Assembly (NCBI RefSeq): GCF_019112545.1
Contig: NW_025064886.1
Location: forward strand, 1,118,490 to 1,182,489
Source of the DNA: Guyanagaster necrorhizus
Taxonomy: Eukaryota; Basidiomycota; Agaricomycetes; Agaricales; Physalacriaceae
Direction of reading: 5' to 3'
Length of the DNA stretch: 64,000 nt
Shown: piece after piece, positions 1 to 8,860 of the stretch
Position numbering within the stretch: the stretch's first letter is position 1
Layout: each line of letters begins with the position of its first letter
Notes under the pieces: generated by a model
The model's input: only the letters and a program-made list of their open reading frames with translations
Database searches by the model: none
Told to the model about the DNA's origin: nothing
Program-made: the position numbers and the translations under genes

Positions 1-111
1 GAGTTCAAAGAACTCTTAGTTGAAGTTTGGGTCTGATGAATTGATAGAGAGCATTTGGTTTCCTCTGCACTAACTAATATGAGAAAAGAGAAGAATAAGC
101 TTTGAGCTAAT
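1..111 (-). mobile_element. 5' end of a Ty3/gypsy element running off the left edge
   Basis: Read on the minus strand, this stretch matches the start of the other elements in the window: a primer-binding-site-like motif next to the LTR (AGCTCAAAGCTT around 100-111), a short leader, and the ORF1 start codon at 54-52 followed by codons for FFEL as in element A. Only about 18 codons of ORF1 are inside the window. It is the 5' end, so the body lies to the left. It resembles the 5' end of element F (45640-45750) more than that of A or B, so it belongs to an older, AT-rich subfamily. Confidence 0.75.
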
Positions 112-569
112 TGTTAGACTCAAGCATCATGTGAACTGATTACACATAATAAATGACTGCTATCTTGTACTTTGGGTAAAATGGTCAAGTTCACTGATGT
201 GTAATCTGGACAGTATATCACAAGACCTGAAAATATAGCTTGAGAGTAGAATGACATAGAATAAACTTTAGCTTGAAGCTAGAGATTACCAGCAAGAGCG
301 AGCCTCTTAAGTACTGTACAGGATTTCATCTAAATATACTACTAATTGTATGTTGTTGAGATCCTTACACCTATTGTCTTTGGACATCACTACTATCCAT
401 AAAAGAATGATTGTGCATCATTGGGCAATACTGTTGTGTTGAAAGACAGTGATAGACTTGGCCTATTATGATGACTAAGCCTTGTTCTATGGCCTTAAGC
501 ACCTGTGTTAGCACTCTGACTAGACATAAATAGGGGTTAAAGTCAAGAAAAAGGTGAAAAATCATAATA
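112..569 (-). repeat. 5' LTR of the left-edge Ty3/gypsy element
   Basis: On the minus strand the LTR ends in a copy of the family terminus (TGTTAGACTCAAGC in plus orientation at 112) and starts with a decayed form of TGTTACGATTTTTC at 569-556. Its length, 458 bp, is close to the 460-bp LTR of element F, and the two share the interior order of motifs, including the TTAAGTA box and the self-complementary GCTTGAAGCT site. Its outer flank at 570 runs into a pogo transposase relic. Confidence 0.8.
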
Positions 570-641
570 ATATAGTGGCAGTGAAAAAAGAATGTGTGTG
601 CTTTTACAGCATTATAGTGAAATATGCAATATGGAACAAAT

Positions 642-921
642 AGAATATTAATGAATTCAGTCTTGTCATCTTTGTTATTCCAGATCATACTTTTACATCT
701 AGTCCTATGAGTGGATGGAAACAGGACAAGTTCTGCATCACCATATGTTTTGCTGTGAATGCAGATGAGAGTGAGTGAATGTTAGTTGTTTTTATTGAAA
801 AGTCAAAGCAACTATAGTGTTTTAAGAAAAAGAGTCCAATAACAATAAGATTCTATTATCAAAATAACAAGAAGGCTTAAATAATGAGTGAAATCTTTAT
901 AAAGTGAGTGAAGATATTTGA
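642..921 (+). pseudogene. pogo/Fot1-type DDE transposase relic, first part
   Basis: Plus-strand translation from about 669 reads IPDHTFTSSPMSGWKQDKF, then CFAVNADESE, a stop, and FIEKSK...CFKKKSP. This is the core of the DDE_1 domain of basidiomycete pogo/Fot1 transposases (typical MSGKK.DKFRIT, NADGSEK, FFIGKS, NNKKAW). The reading continues to KIFD at 921, where a solo LTR interrupts it, and resumes at 1806. In-frame stops sit where Trp or Arg codons are expected, so it is dead. No N-terminal CENPB/HTH domain is visible; the element at 1-569 lies where it should be. Confidence 0.75.
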
Positions 922-1805
922 TATTAGACCCAAGTGACACATGATCAATAACATGTGGTAGACAAGCACTGTATTGCATTTGTATAATCATATTCATATC
1001 CACTTTAGTGTGTTTAGAGATGTTATACCTCAAGGTCAATACAAGTTGACTCAAGTAAAAATGATAGAATAAAAAACAGTTTGAGACTAGAGATATGTTA
1101 CGATTTTTCCCTTTTCATTGTCTTTTTACCCCTATTTATGCTTGGTCAGAAGCACGAGACCATAGGAGAACTTAGTCAGCACAATTAACCCACCTATCAA
1201 GTCATCCTGACAACCGAGCTGGACGACACACAACCATCCTTTTATGCACAGTAACGATGCTCAAGGACAAAGAGCACAATGGACACAGACAGACATAATA
1301 AGTAGCAATATAATTAGGGATGTCTGTACAGTATTTAAGACCAATGCTCTTGCTGGGATACCCCAGCTTCGAGCTAAAGTTTATACACACCATTCTATCT
1401 CAAGTCAACATCTGACCTTGGGTTACAACCTGCGGATATACTTAAAGTGGACTCAGGTGATTCCTCGAAGTGCGAAGGAACACCTGTTTATCATGTGTAT
1501 CTGTCCATGTGACGCTTGGGCTTAACAAAATATATGATATTAACCATGCTACTTATATATCATTTGTCTTCTAAATAAATATAGCATTACTAATTATAAG
1601 TATCTGCATTGTAGTGCTCATTGTCCTGAGATATTGTAGTTACCTACAAAAGGAGAGTTGTCTTGTTGTCAGAGTGTCACTATATATTGTGAGACAATAG
1701 TTAATATGCTGACTAAATAGTCTCATGGTCTTAAGCACTGGTCTAGGCATTTTGACTAAGTATGAATAGGGGTAAAAGAAAAGAAAATTATGAAAAATTG
1801 TAACA
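922..1805 (-). repeat. solo LTR inserted in the pogo relic, itself interrupted
   Basis: LTR of the Ty3/gypsy family in minus orientation, in two pieces (922-1095 and 1527-1805, together about 453 bp). It starts with a decayed TGTTAGACCC (TATTAGACCC at 922) and ends GAAAAATTGTAACA at 1805. No internal element sequence adjoins either end, so it is a solo LTR. The flanks TTTGA (917-921) and TCTGA (1806-1810) form a 5-bp target duplication with one transition, and they fall inside one continuous transposase reading frame. A second LTR occupies 1096-1526. Confidence 0.75.
1096..1526 (+). repeat. LTR inserted inside the solo LTR (same subfamily as element D)
   Basis: Begins TGTTACGATTTTTCCC and ends CTTGGGCTTAACA, 431 bp, close to the 432-bp LTRs of element D (35850-36281, 43449-43880) and very similar to them in sequence. 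It is much less decayed than the LTR around it. No internal sequence adjoins it, so it is a solo LTR. I do not see a matching 5-bp duplication (AGATA on the left, AAAAT on the right), so the junction may have drifted. Confidence 0.75.
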
Positions 1806-2784
1806 TCTGATTTAAAGATAAAGAGAGAGATGCAGCAGATTCTGCTGATCTTAGACAACTTTTAAGAGCATTTTATTGCTTATATATTCTATAACACAAA
1901 GCTGGAGTTTTTTGAGCTCAACATGACTCTATATATCCAGCCACTAGATGCTAGTATTATCTGCTACTTCAATGCATATTATTGGAATACTATATGTATC
2001 TGTGCACTTAATCTCAATGATTTTGGAGAGTCTGAGATCTTCAAGCTTGATCTTTTTAAAGCTATGACTATTGCTTATAATACTTGGATAAATGTCAGCA
2101 GTAAAACCATAGCAAACTGCTAGAAACACACTGGTATAATGTCTGACAATGCATCTGAGTCACAGTCTATCACACCATCCAATGATTTTCAAGACATCTC
2201 ACTTCTCAAGTCTGCATGGAATCTTGTTTGTGACTTTGCCTCAACAGACAGATACACACTTCTAGAGATTAAACTGGCATTGCAGAATCTGCTTGAAAAT
2301 CAATATGCTGATGCTGACTGGCATCTTGCTCTTATAGTTGTTATGAATGCAGAAAATGATGTTGATAAAGCACTGGAGGCAGTCAATCAGTTAGCTCTTT
2401 TGTCAGTCAAAAATGAACACATCTTCCACCCAAATTGCACTCATTCAACAGCTCCAGACAGCAGAGATAATGTTGAAGGACCACCTTATCAAATTGAAAC
2501 AATGAAATCACATATTTAATCTCATTTCAACTATTGAAGAGATGGTTAATCCAGTTGCAGAAGAGTATACTGAAGATCTTGAGGTGATACCAACAGATAA
2601 GGAGATTGTTGCTGCTGTTAAGCATGATATTGCAGTAGAAAATGGGAAAATAGCTGTCATTGATGATAATGAGGAGAAAGAGAAAGAAGAGAAGAGTGAG
2701 AAAGAATGGACCTTGATAACTACAAGAGAAGAATTTGAGCTTATTCAAAAGCTGAAGGTATTTTGTGTTTCACAAGGTGACTAG
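1806..2784 (+). pseudogene. pogo/Fot1-type DDE transposase relic, second part
   Basis: Continues the frame interrupted at 921. From 1806 it reads SDLKIKREM, then ILLILDNF (second catalytic Asp region; usually LLLVDNFSGH), FFELNMTLYIQPLDASII (third catalytic Asp in QPLD), and GESEIFKLDLFKAM...SKTIANC followed by TAG where a Trp codon is usual. The open stretch 2139-2519 (AWNLVCDFAS, ALQNLLENQY) and an acidic stretch at 2542-2784 follow in the position of the family's C-terminal tail. Two of three catalytic acidic residues can be seen; the first lies upstream of the surviving part. The stops mean it is not functional. Confidence 0.75.
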
Positions 2785-3045
2785 AGTGGATTAGTACCAC
2801 AGCTAAGGAAGCTAAGAGGAGTATTATTCAAGGAGATGCATGAAAAGCTAACCTAAAAGCCACTAACAGCATTTTAGGGCAATGATGATATTGTCACATA
2901 AGTCACATATCATATCACATGCTATTTTGGTTTTGCATAAATCTATAAATATATATAGTTTTGGTGTCTCCTGATTATATATATTGTGAGATAGTCAACT
3001 GTACAAAAAGATTAAGTAGAAAAGAGTATATGATGATAAACCTTC
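2785..3045. other. AT-rich stretch with no recognised gene
   Basis: Between the transposase relic and the next LTR. It holds runs such as ATAAATATATATAG and no convincing reading frame. It may contain the 3' terminal repeat of the pogo element, but no partner repeat was found at the other end. Confidence 0.4.
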
Positions 3046-3541
3046 TGTTAGGCCCAAACTCCATATGACTGATAACATATGATAGACTAACAGAACCTTG
3101 CACTTCAGGTTATACTGTTAGAATTCACTGATGTGATATCAGCTTTGTGTGATCAAGGCACTTTATGAGTGGCTCAAGATAGGATGGTAAAGAATAAACT
3201 TTAGTTCGAGACTAGAGTATTACAGCAAGAACTGAACTACTTAAATACTGTTCTGTTATCTGGTTATTAATAACTATTCACAAAAGATATTGTCTGCTGT
3301 AGAGCTGTTACCCCTGCTGTTGCCAGGCTCTCTACAAAAGCTGTTGTCTTGCTGTTATGCTGTTACTGCTGCACTGCAATTGAAGAACAAAAGGAATATT
3401 GTCTCTCCCTTCACAGCATACAGCAGCATAACAGAAGAGTGCCTGACTGGGTTGCTGAGCTAAGCATTTCCATAGTCCTGACTAAGCAAAGATAGGGGTC
3501 ATTCTGAGAAAAAAGAAAAGAAAATAGGAAAAATCATAACA
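3046..3541 (-). repeat. LTR at the left (3') end of element E
   Basis: Minus-orientation LTR of 496 bp, from TGTTAGGCCC at 3046 to AAATCATAACA at 3541, directly followed by the 3' internal end of E (polypurine-like stretch, then chromodomain). It belongs to the longer LTR subfamily that carries the CTGCTGTTGCCAGG and CCCTTCACAGCA blocks. It is not a close match to E's other LTR (24447-24964, 518 bp): it lacks that copy's CTAAGCACTAGCC block, as does the solo LTR at 28567-29077. The left flank CCTTC does not match the GATGG at 24965. Confidence 0.75.
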
Positions 3542-4683
3542 TTACTCCCTCCTTAAGACCATTGTCCCGATGGTTAAGTTAGAGTAAGTCTGCCAGTCCT
3601 GATGTGAGTTGATTGATCTTCACACCATTTTTGGCAGGTTGGTTGATGTATATCTGGCTAGATATACTCTCTCTTCCTGTTGTTATTGGAGCATCAGCCT
3701 CTCTATCCTCCCTAGCTTGTTTATTATTGGTTGCAGGTGGTCGATCTGTTGGACCCATCATCATTGTCTGTGTCACAGATATAACATTAGACATGACTCC
3801 TTCTGTTTCCAATTTATTGATTCTGTGTTCATAGTCTCTTATGGCATCCTCTGCATTCATATATTTTTTGTTGACCTATTGGTTCAATTCTGGTCCATAA
3901 CTTTTCCAACTGACTAAGTAGTCAACAGTTGTTTTCATGCCTCCACCTCATGCTTTAATCTTTCAAGTTTTATGGTTTAGCACTTTATTGATTTCATAGT
4001 GTTCTTCATTGTCGATGAGTTCTGGTGGAGATGAAGGTGGTCATTCTTGGTTTGGGAAGGCTGGTGCCATGTATGGTGTCAGTAATGTTTCATTAAAAAC
4101 ATTATAAATTTTCCAAGTTGTGAGAATCTGCAACCTGTATGCAGAGTTTCCGATTTTGCTTAAGACTTTAAATAGTCCTGTTCGTTTGTCTGCAAGCTTC
4201 TGTTTCAGCCTTGGTAGATGCAGATTTGTCGTATCCAACCAAACCTTGTCATTGGTTGAATATTCATGTGCTGGCCAGTGATGTTTGTCATACTGCTTCT
4301 TTATTATTAAAGCAGCTCTTTCAAGTGCAGTCTTAGTTTCTTTATGGATTTTTGCCATTATTGTTGTAAAATCCTTTGATGCTGGTGTTGTCATATGAGC
4401 CCATCCTGTTTTTGTGACTGGTGGGTTCCACCTGTAGTTTACAAAGAACAGGGTTTTACTCATCACTGAGTGAATTCTGTTGTTGTGTTGGAATGCTGCT
4501 AGTGTTAGCCATTCTATCCAATTGTCCTATCGATAGCTGATGAAAAGTCTGAGATACTTTTCAATTTCTTGGTTGGCCTGTTCTGTTTGGCTGTCCATCT
4601 GTGGATGATAAGTCATTGAGGCATTCCATTTGATGTTAAGGAGTCGATACAGATCATCTAAAAATTTGGAGATGAACTGTGAT
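3542..4683 (-). pseudogene. element E: 3' part of pol (integrase C-terminus and chromodomain)
   Basis: Minus-strand reading runs from inside the integrase core (interrupted at 4683 by element B) through NDKVWLDTTNLHLPR, LADKRTG, WKIYNVFNETLLTPY and then a chromodomain-like segment with KKYMNAEDAI. Unlike the other copies, which stop at YELSLN, E continues past this point with a hydrophilic tail of about 80 residues to a stop at 3579. The frame is broken by several stops and shifts, so it is a pseudogene. The rest of E's pol lies at 20873-23230, on the other side of the B/A insertion. Confidence 0.75.
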
Positions 4684-5141
4684 TGTTAGGCTCAAGCGTC
4701 ATGTGAACAGATACATGTGATAAACAGGTGTTCCTTCGCACTTCGAGGAATCACCTGAGTCCACTTAGTATATATCCATTCAGTGTGACACAAGGTCAGG
4801 TATAGACTCAAGATAGAATGGCATGTATAAACTTTAGCTCGAAGCTGGGGTTATTGCCAGCAAGAGCGTCAGTCTTAAATACTATACAGGTAGTCCTAAT
4901 TATATCGCTACTTATTATGTCTGTCTGTGTCTATGATACTCATTGTCCTTGAGCATCGAAACCATACATAAAAGGGGAATTGTGTTGTCGTTAGGCTTGG
5001 TTGTCGAGATGGTTTAGGGATCGCTAGTTGTGCTGACTAAGCTCTCCTACCATCTTGTGCCCTTCTGACTAAGCATAGATAGGGGCGAAGGGCAGATGTT
5101 TAAGGGGAGAATAACAAAAAATAGGGAGAATAGGGAGAAAT
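4684..5141 (-). repeat. element B 3' LTR, first 458 bp
   Basis: Starts TGTTAGGCTCAAGC and is cut at GAGAAAT by the insertion of element A. The last seven bases (CATAACA) are at 13196-13202. Compared with the 5' LTR of B, every difference I see is C/T or G/A, for example ACATGTGATAA here against ACACATGATAA there, as expected if both derive from ACACGTGATAA by deamination of opposite strands. Confidence 0.9.
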
Positions 5142-5560
5142 TGTTACGATTTTTCTGACCTTTTTCTTTATTTCCCCTATCTAGGCTTAGTCATAAAGGC
5201 ACAAGACTGTGGGAAGGCATAGCCACAATAACCCACCATCCAACGACAAAGATCAGAAACACACAATCGCCCTTTTATGTACAGTAACGATGCTCAAGGA
5301 CAACGGGCACCATGGACACAGACACACATAATAGGTAGCGATATAATTAGGGACGATAGCACAGTATTTAAGGAGTAGCGCTCTTGCTGGAGAACCCCAG
5401 CTTCGAGCTAAAGTTTATACACACCATTCTACCTCGAGTCTACATCTGACCTTGAGTCACGATACACGGGTATACATAAGTGAACTCGGGTGATTCCTTG
5501 AAGTGCGAAGGAACATCAGTTTATCATGTGTATCTGTCCATGTGATGCTTGGGCTTAACA
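5142..5560 (+). repeat. element A 5' LTR
   Basis: Starts TGTTACGATTTTTCTGACC and ends GCTTGGGCTTAACA (TG...CA termini, 419 bp). It holds a TATA-like TATTTAA at 5365-5371. The 3' copy is 12772-13190. Confidence 0.92.
5365..5411 (+). promoter_or_regulatory. LTR core promoter and self-priming 5' mRNA end (element A)
   Basis: TATTTAA at 5365-5371 is followed 28-34 bases later by AGCTTCGAGCTAA (5399-5411), the spacing expected between a TATA box and a transcription start. The second motif is the complement of the primer-binding site next to the LTR (one mismatch in A, perfect in B). In Tf1/sushi elements the folded 5' end of the mRNA primes minus-strand DNA synthesis. The start site is inferred from position, not measured. 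Confidence 0.6.
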
Positions 5561-5561
5561 A

Positions 5562-5574
5562 TTAGCTCAAAGCT
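5562..5574 (+). other. primer-binding site, self-priming type (element A)
   Basis: TTAGCTCAAAGCT begins one base after the LTR. It lacks the TGG with which tRNA-primed sites usually start, and pairs instead with AGCTTCGAGCTAA at 5399-5411 in the element's own LTR (12 of 13 pairs; the mismatch is a C/T transition). In B the same site, TTAGCTCGAAGCT, pairs 13 of 13. Confidence 0.65.
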
Positions 5575-5616
5575 TCCTCCTTCCCTTTCTCAAGCCCAAT
5601 TGTGCTGAGAAACCGA

Positions 5617-7029
5617 ATGCCACCAGTAACAACCGCCGATCTGAATCACGACTTCTTCGAGCTCATCGCTTCCATTATCGGAACCTTACTCGGACTTCTC
5701 ACCATCATTACCCTCTGTCGGGGCCGACAATCAGTAGCAGCTTGGATAGTCAGGCACTATCAAGCGTTTCAACACATCCAACAAATTCTACGCAACGTAA
5801 CCTCCGATCTCCCTTTCTATGACATCCCCCCCTCCACCAGAATGTCCTTCTTCCCGCAAGAGGGACCCGTACCAGAAACCGGGACTCACGACTCGGATCC
5901 GGAGAGCCTTCTCGAGGAAGAAGGACCCCAACACCCCCCTCGACGACACAACAGAAACCGCCACCCTGCTCTCACAGGGTTCCGGAACCCATGGACGACG
6001 AACGTCGCTTAGGAGCCCGCAGAGGTCTCCAACTATGTCACTCCAGCAGGTTCCCCCGAGCATCCCGCCTCCCCAATTCCCTCAGGGATTGGAAACTGTG
6101 CTCGGGACTCCCTTGATGCCGCTCGGATGGCTACAAGACCCCACGAAGGCTCTGACTCCCCCCAGAACCCCCCCACGACCCCCACCGAGCCCAACTCTGG
6201 CTCCAGCCAGTCTGTCAGTAGGATGGGGGTTGAGGACCCACACGGAAGGACCATCCACCCCGACTATGCAAATGCTGAGATTGCCATCTCCGCAGCCGGG
6301 GACCCCTATCGACATCTCCATGTGGGCAGCGAGCCCGAGGTCGGGACGGCCAGCGAGCGAGGGAGGGCAGCCCGGGACAGAATTATTCACCGCATATTCC
6401 CAGATTGGGACCTCACGGTCCCCTTTGATTACAATGAGGCAGTACAGCAGCAGCAGCAGAACCAAGCCCGGCAGGAGGAGATTAGGCGAACCCAGGAGGA
6501 GCTCGCTGACTTCATACGAGAGGAGGCCCGAGAGCAGTACGAAGCTGCAGAATACGACAGACAAGGGAGAGCCTGAAGAAGAAGGGAAGAGATCAAAAGA
6601 ATAGGGTCAGCCTCCCCCAGGGAGTACGCACCCCGCTCTGAGACAGGATCTCCCTTCAGGGAGCCCGACTCGGAAGACGACCCGTGGACAGGACCCACCA
6701 GCATCGTCAGCTGGGACGAGGCCATTAGACGAGGAAGGGCAGCGGAACCCCGACCTGTCATCCTTGAATATCCCACCCGCACCGACACCATCTCCTCAAA
6801 TGCCGACTCCGTCCTCGGAGCCTACGGGCTCCGAGTACCCGACAATGCTCACGTCTCTGACCGGGCTCTCCAGCGATTCCTGGGCAGCAGGATCGCTCGA
6901 CAGTTCCTCAATCCCGAGTTTCAGCGAAACTTCAGCAGCTATAGCCGAGAACTGGAGGAGACGAGAGCGCGAGGAGGAACGCGCTATAGCCGGCTCCAAA
7001 ATCCCTCCATCATTCGAACCGACGACTGA
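5617..7029 (+). pseudogene. element A ORF1: membrane-anchored protein overlapping gag
   Basis: First AUG after the leader. The frame runs about 470 codons and is broken only by TAG at about 6010 (CAG in copy B) and TGA at about 6574. The first 67 codons are not overlapped by gag and encode a hydrophobic segment (FFELIASIIGTLLGLLTII) followed by a basic amphipathic stretch (IVRHYQAFQHIQQIL). Then come a proline-rich region, AISAAGDPYRHLHVGSEPEV, a glutamine run with a likely coiled coil (QARQEEIRRTQEELADF), DPWTGPTSIVSWDEAIRRG and SDRALQRFLGSRIARQFL, then a stop at 7027-7029. The same frame is kept in B and D, and the N-terminus also in G. From 5819 on it overlaps the gag frame (+1 relative). 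I know no family for it; function unknown. Confidence 0.6.
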
Positions 7030-8860
7030 GAGGCCGCTGGGCCCAGTACTCAGGTCAATGGAAGGGTCCCCGACGACCCTTCATCCAGCTGTGCCGTCCA
7101 TTTACGACCCGCCCGTCAGTTCCCTCTTCGGGGAAGGGGACAGCAGGGACGAGGGCGACGAGGAGGACGACAAGGACAGTGATGACCCATATCAACAACG
7201 ACTGGAACGAGCAGGAGAAGACACAGATGAAGAAGCGTTAAGGGAGGAACTGGAGAGGGCAAGGAGCAGGGAGTATCAGGAACTGTACGAACAGGGGAGG
7301 AACTTTTTATGGTGGGACGCATGCTGGCAAGCGACGTCCCTGGGACTGGAATATTGGTACGCAGAACAAACTGAAAAAGAAAAAATCTTGCAGTACGCTG
7401 CGACCGAATACGCATAGGGGGAGTATAGCCAGTGGCATCCAGAAGACCCGCTCGCGCCGATACCCCCGTATCAAAACTTAAACAAGCTGAAGCTACCGGC
7501 ACCAATGCCGTGTACCCCCCCTGTCCCGCCAAGACGGGCCGTCTACGTCGCCCCTTCAATTCGGAGATAGGCCGACGAGAGCCCTTCAACCCGAAGCACG
7601 GCCTCTCGGCTCCTCCAGTCGAGAAACCGCCCGGCATTCTCGGTCACTGAAACCCGAAACCCTTGGACCGGCAAGGGAAGCCGGCTCCTCGGGGGACAAC
7701 CACCCCCGGACTAAGCTGAGTCGAGCGGGAAGGAGCCCATTCGAGACAACCCTGAGGCGGTCCACCTTGGGTTTACAGTGCGGGATGGGGTCATCGTCCG
7801 CATTGAAGCTCCAAAAGGAAGTCCGGTCGCCGATGATCAGTCATTACACTCATTCCCAGGGCCACCAGCAGAATGGAAACAGCCGCCGTTCGATAGATGG
7901 CCCAATCCGATGGGCGCGCTGCCCCACAACGCCAATGTCCTGCAATGTCATCCCGACCTTCTCCAAAAGCCCCGCCCCTTTAAAGGGGTTTCAGATGACA
8001 TCGACCGCTTCCTCGTCGACTGTGAACAGTACTTCGAGGTATACATCAGATACATTGGGACCGACATGAATAAAGTCGCATTCGCCACCTCCTACCTAGA
8101 AGACAAGGCCAAGACTTGGTGGATTCTGATCTCCCTGAATTTCCGATCCACCAGCAGGGAACACTACTGATATCCCTCGTGGCCGGTGTTCAAATGAATG
8201 CTAAATGACAAATTCATTGATCCTGCAGTACAAGAAGTACATAAACAGAAGATCAAAGAATACAAAATAGGAGATAAGGCGGCAATAGACTACTTCGACG
8301 AGCTGGAAAGACTCGCCAAGCTCGCAGGAATTCGGGACGACACAGCGAACGATGGAAGGATGGTAGAAGCACTCAAGCGAGGGGTCCCCTCCTCATACCT
8401 CACGATGATCTCGGCCATGGGCGTCAAAATGCTGATGCCCGTCGGCTACGACAAATGGAAGGAAAGGATCGTCGAAATGTATAAGGAGCGACAAAGGCAG
8501 AAAGCGGAGGCATCCACCTTACAGGAATACTCCAAGAAACCAACCCCGCCAACCCTGAACAAACTGGGGCAAACTGCCGGGAAATCATCGGGACCCGCTC
8601 AGATGCCCAGCTATGGGAGCCAGAAGACGGAGACAGGAACGACTTATACCGGGACCGGCAAACCAATGGACATCGACCGAATGAAGAAGGAAGGGAAGTG
8701 TTTCAACTGCGGGCTCAAAGGCCACATGGCCAAAGATTGCCCAAAGAAGAAACGAACATGTGAAGACATCAGAGCACAGATAGCCGAGCTGCAAAAGGAA
8801 GATGAGGAGCTCGGAAAGGAAACAAAGATCGAGGAAGTAAAAGAAGGGGCCGACCAGTGA
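5819..8860 (+). pseudogene. element A Gag with CCHC zinc knuckle
   Basis: Frame from an AUG (MTSPPPPECPSS) that is also present in B and G, to TGA at 8858-8860, about 1010 codons. The part to about 7030 overlaps ORF1 and is low-complexity; the true Gag may start inside it, for example at the Met at 6845 that B and D share. Downstream come an acidic stretch (DEGDEEDDKDSDD), a retrotransposon Gag domain (DIDRFLVDCEQYFEVY, DKAKTWWILI), FIDPAVQEVHKQKIKEYK, and the knuckle CFNCGLKGHMAKDC at about 8700-8741. In-frame stops include TAG at about 7415 and TGA in place of CGA at 8168 and 8195 (HYRYPSWPVFKRMLND in copy B). Confidence 0.8.

Noticed and set aside
2139..2519. 126-codon plus-strand frame as an independent small gene
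   Set aside because: It follows directly, across a TAG, from the end of the pogo-type transposase domain and matches the position and style of its C-terminal tail.
5562..5574. tRNA-primed primer-binding site
   Set aside because: No TGG start and no obvious tRNA 3' end complement; the site pairs with the element's own LTR instead.
5617..7029. ORF1 as a retroviral-type envelope gene
   Set aside because: It is upstream of gag, has a single N-terminal hydrophobic segment, and shows no signal peptide/furin site/C-terminal anchor arrangement.
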